14,990 bases of DNA from an uncultured Selenomonadaceae bacterium (GCA_905236595.1 CAJORE010000280.1:1-14990); one strand, 5' to 3'; counted from the stretch's first letter, positions 7,414 through 14,827 are shown. Made by a program: numbers and translations. Notes: generated by a model not told the origin, from the letters alone.

Positions 7414-8057
7414 TTTACTTGTTCCTCCAAGATTTGCCGCAAATTTTCGGTCAAAACGCTTATGCGATCAAATTTCAGCTTAAAGCTGACGCGATTGACA
7501 ACAAGACGCGCCGTCGAATCCATAATACGCACGATTTCCGTCAGATTATTTTCCTTCAATGTCGTGCCGGTCTCCACGATGTCCACGATTGATTCCGACA
7601 AACCCACGATAGGCCCAAGCTCGATTGACCCGTTTAGTTTGATATATTCCATTTGCATACCGCGCCGATTAAAAAATTCTTCGGCAATATGCGGGAATTT
7701 GGTTGCTACCCGAGTATGCGCCCAGTCCGTCAAATTTTGTCGCTGCTTGTCGGCGGGAACAGCCATCATCAAATGACACCTGCCAAAACCCAAATCAAGC
7801 ATCTCGTAAAGGTTCCTGCCCGTTTCCGTCAAAACATCCTTGCCGATAATGCCGATGTCAGCCGCGCCGTATTCGACGTAAGTCGGCACGTCAGCCGTTT
7901 TGGCGACGATGAAATTCAGTTTTTTTTCTTCGTTTGTGATAACCAATTTGCGGGATTTCTCCGTCAACCCTTCGGCATCACATCCCGCTTTCGCCAAAAG
8001 TTCGGCGGCAGGCTTAAATAATTTGCCCTTAGGCAGGGCAACCGTCAAATATTCCAT
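7410..8057 (-). CDS. hisG: ATP phosphoribosyltransferase catalytic subunit, short (HisZ-dependent) form
   Basis: A 215-residue HisG, which catalyses the first committed step of histidine synthesis (ATP + PRPP to phosphoribosyl-ATP). Visible marks are VALPKGKL near the N terminus, GAADIGIIGKDVL, and the PRPP-binding segment VDIVETGTTLKENNL (about 160-175). The protein stops where long-form HisG would begin its C-terminal histidine-binding regulatory domain. This marks it as the short type that needs the HisS-like partner HisZ for activity and feedback. I start at the ATG at 8057 because AGGGAG at 8063-8068 is 5 nt upstream; an extension of 11 residues to 8090 would place that site inside the gene. 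hisZ is not present in the window. Confidence 0.95.
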   Translation of the reverse strand: MEYLTVALPKGKLFKPAAELLAKAGCDAEGLTEKSRKLVITNEEKKLNFIVAKTADVPTYVEYGAADIGIIGKDVLTETGRNLYEMLDLGFGRCHLMMAVPADKQRQNLTDWAHTRVATKFPHIAEEFFNRRGMQMEYIKLNGSIELGPIVGLSESIVDIVETGTTLKENNLTEIVRIMDSTARLVVNRVSFKLKFDRISVLTENLRQILEEQVK

Positions 8058-8101
8058 GAATACTCCCTTTTCAGTTGTTGATACGGGCATCCCAATAACA
8101 G

Positions 8102-8130
8102 AAGATAATTTCCTCGCGCATAAACCGCAA
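8102..8130 (-). promoter_or_regulatory. Candidate hisG promoter
   Basis: On the minus strand TTGCGG (8125-8130) and TATCTT (8102-8107) are 17 bases apart. The -10 box is imperfect. The 18-bp dyad at 8133-8150 lies 2 bp upstream of the -35 box, a position suited to a regulator. This is a sequence-only prediction. Confidence 0.35.
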
Positions 8131-8132
8131 CG

Positions 8133-8150
8133 TGTGTTATAGTAAACACA
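8133..8150. promoter_or_regulatory. 18-bp perfect dyad between hisG and the divergent membrane gene (possible operator)
   Basis: TGTGTT-ATAGTA-AACACA is a perfect inverted repeat of 6-bp arms around a 6-bp spacer, in the 146-bp gap between divergent genes. The geometry fits a homodimeric transcription factor. I cannot assign a regulator. It resembles no consensus closely enough to name. Confidence 0.35.
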
Positions 8151-8203
8151 TTAAAATTCGGTGTTTTTGTTTTCCCATACCCATAACAAGGCGGTGTACT
8201 TTT

Positions 8204-8506
8204 GTGTTTTTGACAATCGCTCACATTTTTTTCTACGCGCTTATCCAAACGGCGGCTTTCGCCATGATAATCCTCAGTATGCGACGCCTAAACAGCACGC
8301 ACAGACCGTTGCAAAAAATAGCCGCCGCAAATCCCGTTGCCGTTTATTTTTTCATACTCACGGTAAACGCCGCCGGAACCATGACCTTCGGCGAACTTGC
8401 TTGGCAAACAAAAAGCCGCCCCATCGCCGCCGGTCTGTTCCTTTTGTTTGGGGCGGTGTTCGTAACCGTTCACTTGTTTCTGGCGGCAAAAAAATTGCGA
8501 CGATAA
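8204..8506 (+). CDS. Small three-helix membrane protein, unrecognised
   Basis: I do not recognise this 100-residue protein. It has three likely membrane segments at about residues 2-26, 44-66 and 73-94, with basic loops (MRRLN at 26-30) and a basic C terminus (KKLRR). That pattern is what one expects of a real small inner-membrane protein. The frame is open upstream to 8132, but I favour the GTG at 8204, because AAGGCGGTG (8188-8196) is one mismatch from an ideal ribosome site and 7 nt away, and the upstream part is cysteine-rich and implausible. It is the only plus-strand gene before prfC, divergent from hisG and convergent with cobU 27 nt further on. No function is inferred. Confidence 0.6.
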   Translation: MFLTIAHIFFYALIQTAAFAMIILSMRRLNSTHRPLQKIAAANPVAVYFFILTVNAAGTMTFGELAWQTKSRPIAAGLFLLFGAVFVTVHLFLAAKKLRR

Positions 8507-8533
8507 CCATGCAAAGACAAAACAAACTCGTTC

Positions 8534-9094
8534 CTACAGCCGGACTGCATTCTTTTTTATCTCCGTTGCCAAACCGCACACCACAAAGTAAACTTCGTCA
8601 GCCGCTTCGGCGATAAATTGATTAGCCACGCCGGCCAAATCGCGATATTCACGGGCAAGACGGTTAACCGGAACAATGCCGTCGCCGACCTCATTGGTTA
8701 CAACGAGCATCGTGCCGGGAAATTGTCGGCTCGCCGCCAACAGTTTTGACAGCGATTCCCGCACGACACGGTAATTAACAGCCGAGTCTTCAACCGACGA
8801 CAATTTGGCAAAAATATTGCTCACATACAACGTCAAACAATCAAACAGAATAAAATCAAAGCCGGCGGCGGCGGCTTCGCCGACAGCATTTTCCGCGGCA
8901 TAAGGCGCCTCGATTGTTTGCCAAGCGGCCGGTCGGCGCTCTTTATGTAACTTGACGCGAAAATTCATCTCATCGTCATAAATCTCGGCGGTAGCCACAT
9001 ACGCAACTTTTTTGCCGTAACGCAACGCATACTTTTCGGCAAAACGACTTTTGCCGCTGCGTGCGCCGCCCGTCACCAAAACTAACTTACCCAT
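8534..9094 (-). CDS. cobU: Adenosylcobinamide kinase / adenosylcobinamide-phosphate guanylyltransferase
   Basis: A 186-residue bifunctional enzyme of the cobalamin nucleotide-loop pathway. It phosphorylates adenosylcobinamide and then transfers GMP to make adenosylcobinamide-GDP. The P-loop GGARSGKS is at residues 9-16. H50 in LHKERRP aligns with the histidine that is guanylylated in Salmonella CobU. FDCLTLYVSN and VTNEVGDGIVP with the NRLAREYRDLAG stretch are family hallmarks. It is normal in length and ends the clpX-cbiC-cbiA-cobU operon. Its start overlaps the end of cbiA by 13 bases. No terminator is visible before the convergent membrane gene. Confidence 0.95.
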   Translation of the reverse strand: MGKLVLVTGGARSGKSRFAEKYALRYGKKVAYVATAEIYDDEMNFRVKLHKERRPAAWQTIEAPYAAENAVGEAAAAGFDFILFDCLTLYVSNIFAKLSSVEDSAVNYRVVRESLSKLLAASRQFPGTMLVVTNEVGDGIVPVNRLAREYRDLAGVANQFIAEAADEVYFVVCGLATEIKKNAVRL

Positions 9095-10473
9095 TGTTGT
9101 CGCTCACGAAATTGTTCGCATTTGCCGATAAAATATTCCGCCGCTTCCGGACAACCGGCAAAATGTATATGCAAATACGACGCCAAAATGTTTTTGTCGG
9201 CGTAACCGCCCACATAAGCAGTTCCGTTCGTAATCTTCGTAAAATCAAACGCCGTCGTGCCTTCCTCTGCCGACGGTGCGACGGAAAAATGGAATTCATG
9301 CCCCGAAAGAGTTGCCCCTTTGGGTCCCAATATCGTCTCACGACGCATAATCCCTTTTACATAACCGACGGTACGCAACTTTTTTTCCATGGTTACCGTG
9401 CCGCTTATAACGCCGCTCATCGGATATGTTTTGCCGACAAGGTCAACAATCTCGTCGAACAAATACATATAACCGCCACATTCGGCGTATATGGGCATAC
9501 CGGAGGCGGCGGCCTCTTTTATCGCGTTGCGCATGGCATCGTTTGCCGAAAGTTCGGCGGCAAACATTTCCGGGAAACCGCCCCCTAAAATCATCCCGTC
9601 CGCCTCCGGCAAAACTTTGTCCTTAAGCGGGCTGAACGGGATTAGCGTAACGCCGAATTTTGCCGACAATACCGCCAAGCTTTCGGGATAATAAAAATTA
9701 AACGCCTCATCCTGCGCGACGGCAACAGTAACATTTCCGTAATCGCGCGACACCGCCGTCGCTTTTTCTTCCCATTGCATCAGACTTGCCGCCTCGGCAA
9801 CGGCAACAAGCATATCTACATCCACCGCCCGTTCGACGGCGTCTTTGATATTTTTAACAACTTCGGCGGCAACTGCATTTTCGCCTTCGGGAACAAGCCC
9901 CAAATGACGCTCCGGCAAAAGCAAATTGTCATCGCGGTGCAGTGCACCGAACACGGGAATGGCGAGAGAATTCATAGCCTCCCTGACCATTGCTTCATGC
10001 GTTGCCGAACCCAACCGATTCAAAATTACACCGGCGACATTTATGGACGGATCGTATTGCTTAAATCCCAATGCCAACGCTGCCGCCGAAGCGCCCATCG
10101 CCTTGGCATCGATAACGAGAACCACGGGCGCATCAAGCAATTTGGCTATCTGCGCCGTCGAACTGATTTGCGCCTTGCCGCCGTCATACAAGCCCATAAC
10201 GCCTTCAATAACGGCAATATCGGCATCCTTGGCATTGTTGACAAAAATACTCTTCAGCACCCCGGGCGGAACGAGGTAACTGTCCAAGTTATGTGCGGCG
10301 CTGTTTGCGGCAAGCTTATGCCAACCGGGATCTATATAGTCCGGGCCGACCTTAAACGAACAAACTTTTTTGCCGCCCGAAACCAACGCCGCCAAAAGAC
10401 CGACCGTCACCGTGGTTTTCCCGGAACCGCTCATAGGCGCGGCAATCACCAAACGCGGAATGTTACATTGCAT
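9082..10473 (-). CDS. cbiA: Cobyrinate a,c-diamide synthase
   Basis: A 463-residue glutamine-dependent amidotransferase that amidates the a and c carboxylates of (cobalt-)cobyrinate using ATP. The N-terminal half is the synthetase domain with GSGKTTVTVGL (about 16-26), SFKVGPDYIDPG (39-50) and EGVMGLYDG (90-98). The C-terminal half is a class I (triad) glutaminase domain with GGGFPEMF (297-304), the nucleophile in YAECGGYMYL (about C332) and the histidine in SYLHIHF (about 432-438). Length is typical of CbiA/CobB. It follows cbiC after 12 nt. Anaerobic CbiA and aerobic CobB differ in substrate (with or without cobalt); the company of an anaerobe-like gene set suggests CbiA. Confidence 0.95.
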   Translation of the reverse strand: MQCNIPRLVIAAPMSGSGKTTVTVGLLAALVSGGKKVCSFKVGPDYIDPGWHKLAANSAAHNLDSYLVPPGVLKSIFVNNAKDADIAVIEGVMGLYDGGKAQISSTAQIAKLLDAPVVLVIDAKAMGASAAALALGFKQYDPSINVAGVILNRLGSATHEAMVREAMNSLAIPVFGALHRDDNLLLPERHLGLVPEGENAVAAEVVKNIKDAVERAVDVDMLVAVAEAASLMQWEEKATAVSRDYGNVTVAVAQDEAFNFYYPESLAVLSAKFGVTLIPFSPLKDKVLPEADGMILGGGFPEMFAAELSANDAMRNAIKEAAASGMPIYAECGGYMYLFDEIVDLVGKTYPMSGVISGTVTMEKKLRTVGYVKGIMRRETILGPKGATLSGHEFHFSVAPSAEEGTTAFDFTKITNGTAYVGGYADKNILASYLHIHFAGCPEAAEYFIGKCEQFRERQQWVS

Positions 10474-10485
10474 TGTGATACCAAA

Positions 10486-11112
10486 TCACTCCAGTTGATA
10501 CAGCACGGCATTTATTGCTGCCGCCGCGATGGGGCTACCGCCCTTTGTGCCGCTGACGGTAATATAAGGGACTTTGCCGTTCTCCGACAAAGCCTTTTTG
10601 GCTTCCGCCGCACCGACAAAACCGACGGGAATTCCCACAATCGCCGCCGGCATAATTTTTTCTTCATCAATAAGTCGTAAAACTTCAAACAACGCCGTCG
10701 GCGCATTGCCAACAGCGACAATACCGCCGGAAAGCTCCGCCCCGAACGTACGCATCGCCGCCATGGCACGAGTAATCCCCGTCTCCCTGGCGCATTGTTT
10801 TACCCGTTCATCGGCAATCAAACATTTTACGGCACCGCCATATACGGCAAGTTTTTGTTTATTGATACCCGTCCGAACCATCTCGACGTCGGTAAAAATA
10901 TTTGCTCCCGCCCTCAACGCCGTCTTTATCGCCGCTATCGCCTCGGGATGAATGTCAATCAACGGCGCATACTCCACATCACCCGCCGCATGAATTATCC
11001 GCGAATAAACCTTCGTTTCTTCCGCCGACAAATTATACTCGGCAACATAGGGCGCAATTATTGCCATGCTTTTTTTTTCAATCTCGGTAGGCTCTTTGAT
11101 AAAATTCATCAT
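10486..11112 (-). CDS. cbiC: (Cobalt-)precorrin-8 methylmutase
   Basis: A 208-residue methylmutase that moves the C-11 methyl group to C-12 of (cobalt-)precorrin-8 to form (hydrogeno)cobyrinate. The catalytic histidine is in RIIHAAGD (about H41). Other family stretches are EMVRTGI, AVGNAPTALFEVL and IPVGFVGAAEAK, and the end has VSGTKGGSPIAAAAINAVLY. Two ATG codons in tandem (11112 and 11109) are possible starts. The ribosome site is weak, and the gene starts only 2 nt after the upstream ClpX-like stop, so translation is probably coupled. I use the anaerobic-pathway name on context; the aerobic homologue is CobH. Confidence 0.95.
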   Translation of the reverse strand: MMNFIKEPTEIEKKSMAIIAPYVAEYNLSAEETKVYSRIIHAAGDVEYAPLIDIHPEAIAAIKTALRAGANIFTDVEMVRTGINKQKLAVYGGAVKCLIADERVKQCARETGITRAMAAMRTFGAELSGGIVAVGNAPTALFEVLRLIDEEKIMPAAIVGIPVGFVGAAEAKKALSENGKVPYITVSGTKGGSPIAAAAINAVLYQLE

Positions 11113-11114
11113 AA

Positions 11115-12434
11115 TTATTCGTCAGAATCCCCAAGCCGTACTTTTTTTATTTTTTCAATCTTGGGGCGCACTCCCTTTTCAATACATTCGGCGGTAATCG
11201 TAACGCGCCGCGGCTCATCGGACTGCGGTATGTCAAACATAATATCCAACATCGTATCCTCGATAATGCCCTTTAAGCTCCTTGCTCCGGTTTTGCGTTC
11301 TATAGCCTGCTTCGCTACGGCACGCAATGCGGCATCCTCGAAAACAAGCTCCACATTGTCCATTTGCAACAGCTTTTTGTACTGTTTGATCGGTGCATTT
11401 TTCGGCTCGGTCAATATCCGCAACAGCGCCTCTTCATCCAAATCGTGCAATGTGCAAATAACCGGCAAACGACCGATAATTTCCGGAATAATTCCGTATT
11501 CCATCAAATCTTCGGGGCGCACCTTGTGAATTATCTCGTTAAATTTGTCGCGATCAAGCTTGCCTTGCGCCTCCGCCCCAAAACCAATACTGACGTCATC
11601 CTCGTGAAGGCGCTTGTTTATGATTTTGTCTATGCCGACAAAAGCACCGCCAACGATGAAAAGAATATGCTTGGTGTCAACTTTTATCGTCGGTGCTTCG
11701 GGATGCTTACGTTGGCCGCGCGCCGTGAATTCGACAACACTGCCTTCAAGCATCTTCAAAAGCGATTGTTGCACGCCTTCGTGCCCCGGATCGGCGGTAA
11801 TGGAATTGTTCGCCCCGCTCTTTCGAGCAATCTTATCAAACTCGTCAAGATAAATTATGCCGTGTTCGGCCTTGGCAATATCCTGGTCGGCGGCGTAATA
11901 CAAATTTCTGACCGCAACTTCGACATCCGATCCGACAAAACCGGCTTCTGTAAGACTCGAGGCATCGGTCACGGCGAACGGTATGCCCAAAAGACGCGAC
12001 AAATGCGACAAAAGCGCCGTCTTTCCGCATCCCGAAGGGCCGATCATTATGACATTGGACTTTTCTATCTCTTCGCCGTCGCTATGTTCCGCGTCATATT
12101 TCATTCGCTTGTAGTGATTGTAGACGGCAACGGAGATAATCTTTTTCGCTCGTTCCTGTTCGATGATATAGCCATCCAAGTACTGCTTGATGATGTGCGG
12201 CTTATTCTTTTTCAGCAATTCCTGAAGACTGTCGTCAAAATCCAACCGCTTTACGTCGGCAACGCTTATATCATGCGTTTCGACCAAATGATAAACCTCT
12301 TTGATACAATGTTTGCAGATACCGATGCCGATACCCGCATCATACACCGGCATATCAAATTGGTCGCGGATGGTTATAATCTTTCCACATAACGAACACC
12401 GCTGTTGAGGATAATTTTTTTCTTTCCTTGCCAT
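11115..12434 (-). CDS. Divergent ClpX-like AAA+ unfoldase heading the cobalamin operon
   Basis: A 439-residue Clp/Hsp100 ATPase with full ClpX layout. It has an N-terminal zinc-binding domain with four cysteines (C13, C16, C40, C43), Walker A GPSGCGKT (132-139), Walker B IIYLDE (193-198), RKH (242-244), an IGF tripeptide (283-285) that in ClpX docks onto ClpP, arginine finger EIIGRLP (R322) and sensor 2 GARS (R385). Several signature positions differ from the ClpX norm: GFVG instead of GYVG in pore loop 1 (165-168), TADPGHEG where SGEG-type sequence is usual, GPSGCGKT for GPTGSGKT, and an altered linker between the cysteine pairs. It may be the organism's only ClpX or a paralogue. Its placement 2 nt before cbiC and away from clpP or lon suggests a specialised role. 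The annotation as ClpX is sure at family level only. Confidence 0.85.
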   Translation of the reverse strand: MARKEKNYPQQRCSLCGKIITIRDQFDMPVYDAGIGIGICKHCIKEVYHLVETHDISVADVKRLDFDDSLQELLKKNKPHIIKQYLDGYIIEQERAKKIISVAVYNHYKRMKYDAEHSDGEEIEKSNVIMIGPSGCGKTALLSHLSRLLGIPFAVTDASSLTEAGFVGSDVEVAVRNLYYAADQDIAKAEHGIIYLDEFDKIARKSGANNSITADPGHEGVQQSLLKMLEGSVVEFTARGQRKHPEAPTIKVDTKHILFIVGGAFVGIDKIINKRLHEDDVSIGFGAEAQGKLDRDKFNEIIHKVRPEDLMEYGIIPEIIGRLPVICTLHDLDEEALLRILTEPKNAPIKQYKKLLQMDNVELVFEDAALRAVAKQAIERKTGARSLKGIIEDTMLDIMFDIPQSDEPRRVTITAECIEKGVRPKIEKIKKVRLGDSDE

Positions 12435-12472
12435 AATATAAGTTTTGCCCCCAAATTGCTTGTTGAATTCTG

Positions 12473-12501
12473 TTTATAAGTGCGCACAACGCTGTCGCTA
12501 A
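12473..12501 (-). promoter_or_regulatory. Candidate promoter for the clpX-like/cobalamin operon
   Basis: On the minus strand TTAGCG (12496-12501) and TATAAA (12473-12478) are 17 bases apart, in the 68-bp gap before the gene that starts at 12434. The -35 box is poor. A GTGCGCAC palindrome lies between the boxes. No cobalamin riboswitch fits in this short gap. Confidence 0.35.
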
Positions 12502-12502
12502 T

Positions 12503-13078
12503 TTACCGCTGATTCTGCCCGTTCGCCGCTACCGGGAAATGCAAATCGGTATCGCCGACCACGCTTGCCATAAACTCGCTCTGCGCCGGGAAATAAATCT
12601 CATGACGCGCCCGATCTTTCACGACGCATTTTAGCGCCACATATTCACCGCCGTCGGTGATAAATTCATTTATTTCGATCGCCAAATAACGATGCCCGTC
12701 AGCCATGGATTTTCCCTGCTGCCTAACCACCGTGCCGTTAAGTTCCGTGCCTTCTTTGGCTACCACAACACCGTTCACGATAAAATCTTCGGGCAAAACG
12801 AACGTCACGCGATCGCCTTTTTTCAGCTTTGCGGCATCAATTGGCGAATCGTTCACCACGACGAAACGCGTGCCGCTCGGAATATACGCATTGCCTTCGG
12901 CCACCGTTTGCCCGCGCAATAACTGCCAAACAGGACGCGTTACCTTAAAGTCGGCGTTCCTGACGTAGTGTCCGCTCCAATTATCCGACCTGTTGACGAC
13001 GACGGCGGCACTTGCCACACTCATTGACATCGCGGCGGCGACAAAAGCCGATAAAATTTTGCCAATACCATTCTTCAT
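12503..13078 (-). CDS. Exported protein of unknown function with signal peptide
   Basis: A 191-residue protein I cannot assign to a named family. Residues 1-24 form a classical Sec signal peptide: a basic start, a hydrophobic alanine/valine core, and SVASA before AVVV as the likely signal peptidase I site. The mature part is beta-rich, contains GDRVTFVLPEDFIVNG and VAKEGTELNGTVV (about residues 88-118), and has no lipobox, no membrane helix and few cysteines. Such alternating short strands fit a periplasmic or surface beta-sandwich domain, but that is inference. GGGTGGG at 13085-13091 lies 6 nt before the ATG. It is transcribed divergently from prfC, from the palindromic promoter at 13113-13157. 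Confidence 0.8.
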   Translation of the reverse strand: MKNGIGKILSAFVAAAMSMSVASAAVVVNRSDNWSGHYVRNADFKVTRPVWQLLRGQTVAEGNAYIPSGTRFVVVNDSPIDAAKLKKGDRVTFVLPEDFIVNGVVVAKEGTELNGTVVRQQGKSMADGHRYLAIEINEFITDGGEYVALKCVVKDRARHEIYFPAQSEFMASVVGDTDLHFPVAANGQNQR

Positions 13079-13112
13079 AAATTTCCCACCCGTTTCTCTG
13101 AAATTTTTTGCG

Positions 13113-13142
13113 ATTATAGCATACCGCTTGCTCCTTACGCAA
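13113..13142 (-). promoter_or_regulatory. Extended -10 promoter for the exported-protein gene
   Basis: On the minus strand TTGCGT (13137-13142) and a perfect TATAAT (13113-13118) are 18 bases apart, and TGC directly before the -10 makes it an extended -10 promoter. It predicts a leader of about 28 nt. It interlocks with the plus-strand promoter of prfC on the same palindrome. Confidence 0.7.
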
Positions 13143-13155
13143 GGGGTATGCTATA
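13115..13155. repeat. Palindrome carrying two divergent promoters
   Basis: Arms TATAGCATACC and GGTATGCTATA are perfectly complementary over 11 bp. A second inner pair, CTTGC and GCAAG, follows after one base on each side and closes on a 7-nt centre. The outer arms hold the -10 boxes and the inner arms the -35 boxes of two opposing promoters. It could also serve as an operator for a dimeric regulator. Confidence 0.8.
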
Positions 13156-13157
13156 TT
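13128..13157 (+). promoter_or_regulatory. Extended -10 promoter for prfC
   Basis: TTGCTC (13128-13133) and TATATT (13152-13157) are 18 bases apart, with TGC immediately before the -10 box. The transcript would start near 13164, giving a leader of about 60 nt before the TTG start of prfC. Confidence 0.65.
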
Positions 13158-13222
13158 AGAACCAACACCGTCGGTCAATTTTTTTGGACAATAACCCATG
13201 ATACGACAAGGAGGATTCATTT

Positions 13223-14827
13223 TTGAACGACGAATTACAAAAAGAAATCGCCAAGCGGCGCACTTTTGCCATCATATCGCACCCCGACGCCGGGAAGACA
13301 ACCCTGACGGAGAAACTGTTGCTCTACGGCGGAGCAATTCACTTGGCCGGCTCGATTAAATCACGCAAAACAGCACGACACGCCGTATCGGATTGGATGG
13401 AAATAGAAAAGCAACGCGGCATTTCGGTTACAAGCAGCGTACTGCAATTTGATTATGCCGATTGCCGCATAAATATCTTGGACACACCCGGCCACCAAGA
13501 TTTTTCGGAGGACACTTACCGCACGTTAATGGCTACCGACAGCGCGGTAATGATTTTAGACGCCGCCAAAGGCGTCGAAGCGCAAACAAAAAAATTGTTC
13601 CACATTTGCAAAGAGCGCGGCATACCGATTTTCACGTTCATAAACAAACTCGACCGCTACGGCAAAGCGCCCCTCGATTTAATGGACGAACTCGAAAACG
13701 TGTTGGGCATCCGTGCCTATCCGATGAACTGGCCTATTGGCACGGACGGCAACTACAAGGGCGTTTGGAACCGAAAAAACAACCGCGCCGAACTGTTCGC
13801 CGCCGATTCTTCACACGGGCAAACAACCCGCGAATCGACGATATTTGCCCTTGACGACAAAAATTTCATTGCCGCCGTCGGCGAAACTGACTATCAAAAT
13901 TTGCAAGACGACATTTCCCTGTTGACCGAAGCCGGAGAACCGTTCGACCGAGCCAAAATCGACGCCGGCGAGCTTACGCCGTTGTTCTTCGGTTCGGCGA
14001 TGACGAATTTCGGCGTGCAAAACTTCCTTGAGGAATTTCTTCGCTTGGCACCGCCGCCCGCCGCACACAATTCGTCAAAAGGCATAATCGAACCGAACAC
14101 CGAAAATTTTTCCGCATTCGTCTTCAAAATCCAAGCCAACATGAACCCCGCTCACCGAGACAGACTTGCTTTTATCCGCATTTGTTCCGGCAAATTCACT
14201 CGCGGCATGAGCGTCCGCCACGAACGAAGCGGCAAAACGGTTAAGCTTGCCGAACCGCAACAATTTTTGGCGCAAAATCGGCAAATCGTTGAAGAAGCAT
14301 ACCCCGGCGACATTGTCGGTCTGTTTGACCCCGGCATTTTCGGCATCGGCGACACGTTGACAAGTGAAAACGATAAGTTCACCTTTGCCGACTTCCCCGT
14401 GTTCCCGCCGGAAAAATTTGCCCGTATTCGCGCCAAAGACACCATGAAACACAAGCAATTCATAAAAGGCGTAACCGAACTTACGCAAGAGGGTGCCATA
14501 CAGCTTTTCACGCAGGCGGGCGGCGGAACGGATAATTTCATCGTCGGTGCCGTGGGTGAATTGCAGTTTGAAGTGCTCGAATATCGTCTGAAAAACGAGT
14601 ACGGCACGCAGATTTTAATGAACCGCTTGCCCTACGAAACGGCACGCTGGCTATATTTGCCGGAGGGCAACGCCCCCATAACACCCGCCACGCTAAAAGG
14701 CGCCGACCGCGGTATGTTTGTCCTCGATCGCCATGAACGCCCGGTTCTGCTTGTCGATAACGAATGGGCGTTAGGCTGGATCCGCGAAAATAATCCGGAG
14801 TTAATATTGAAAGAAACGCCGCAGTAG
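13223..14827 (+). CDS. prfC: Peptide chain release factor 3
   Basis: A 534-residue translational GTPase of the RF3 family, which removes RF1 or RF2 from the ribosome after peptide release. GTPase motifs are complete: G1 SHPDAGKT (19-26), switch region with EIEKQRGISVTSSV (G2, about T70), G3 DTPGHQD (87-93) and G4 NKLDR (141-145). RARHA-type sequence SRKTARHAVSDWME precedes the G2 region, as is usual in RF3. Length is normal. The start is TTG at 13223, supported by a strong AAGGAGG at 13208-13214, 8 nt upstream, and by homology to the RF3 N terminus. The gene ends with three consecutive in-frame stops, TAG TAG TAA (14825-14833). Confidence 0.97.
   Translation: MNDELQKEIAKRRTFAIISHPDAGKTTLTEKLLLYGGAIHLAGSIKSRKTARHAVSDWMEIEKQRGISVTSSVLQFDYADCRINILDTPGHQDFSEDTYRTLMATDSAVMILDAAKGVEAQTKKLFHICKERGIPIFTFINKLDRYGKAPLDLMDELENVLGIRAYPMNWPIGTDGNYKGVWNRKNNRAELFAADSSHGQTTRESTIFALDDKNFIAAVGETDYQNLQDDISLLTEAGEPFDRAKIDAGELTPLFFGSAMTNFGVQNFLEEFLRLAPPPAAHNSSKGIIEPNTENFSAFVFKIQANMNPAHRDRLAFIRICSGKFTRGMSVRHERSGKTVKLAEPQQFLAQNRQIVEEAYPGDIVGLFDPGIFGIGDTLTSENDKFTFADFPVFPPEKFARIRAKDTMKHKQFIKGVTELTQEGAIQLFTQAGGGTDNFIVGAVGELQFEVLEYRLKNEYGTQILMNRLPYETARWLYLPEGNAPITPATLKGADRGMFVLDRHERPVLLVDNEWALGWIRENNPELILKETPQ

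Noticed and set aside
8058..8090. Eleven-residue extension of HisG
   Set aside because: AGGGAG lies 5 nt before the ATG at 8057 and HisG proteins begin at the VALPKGKL strand.
8132..8203. Longer form of the small membrane protein starting at GTG 8132
   Set aside because: The added part is cysteine- and basic-rich, runs through the operator-like dyad, and has no ribosome site; GTG 8204 has one.
8507..8533. Bidirectional terminator between the convergent membrane gene and cobU
   Set aside because: The 27-base gap has no inverted repeat or T tract.
9061..10680. Long plus-strand open frames opposite cbiA and cbiC
   Set aside because: They are antisense shadows of well-conserved genes; their products are rich in arginine, histidine and cysteine without family marks.
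12435..12502. Cobalamin riboswitch before the clpX-like/cobalamin operon
   Set aside because: The gap is only 68 bases, too short for the element, and no B12-box-like conserved core is seen.
13198..13260. Small overlapping frame starting at ATG 13198 before prfC
   Set aside because: It is out of frame with prfC, has no clear ribosome site, and its product is a basic low-complexity shadow of the prfC coding sequence.
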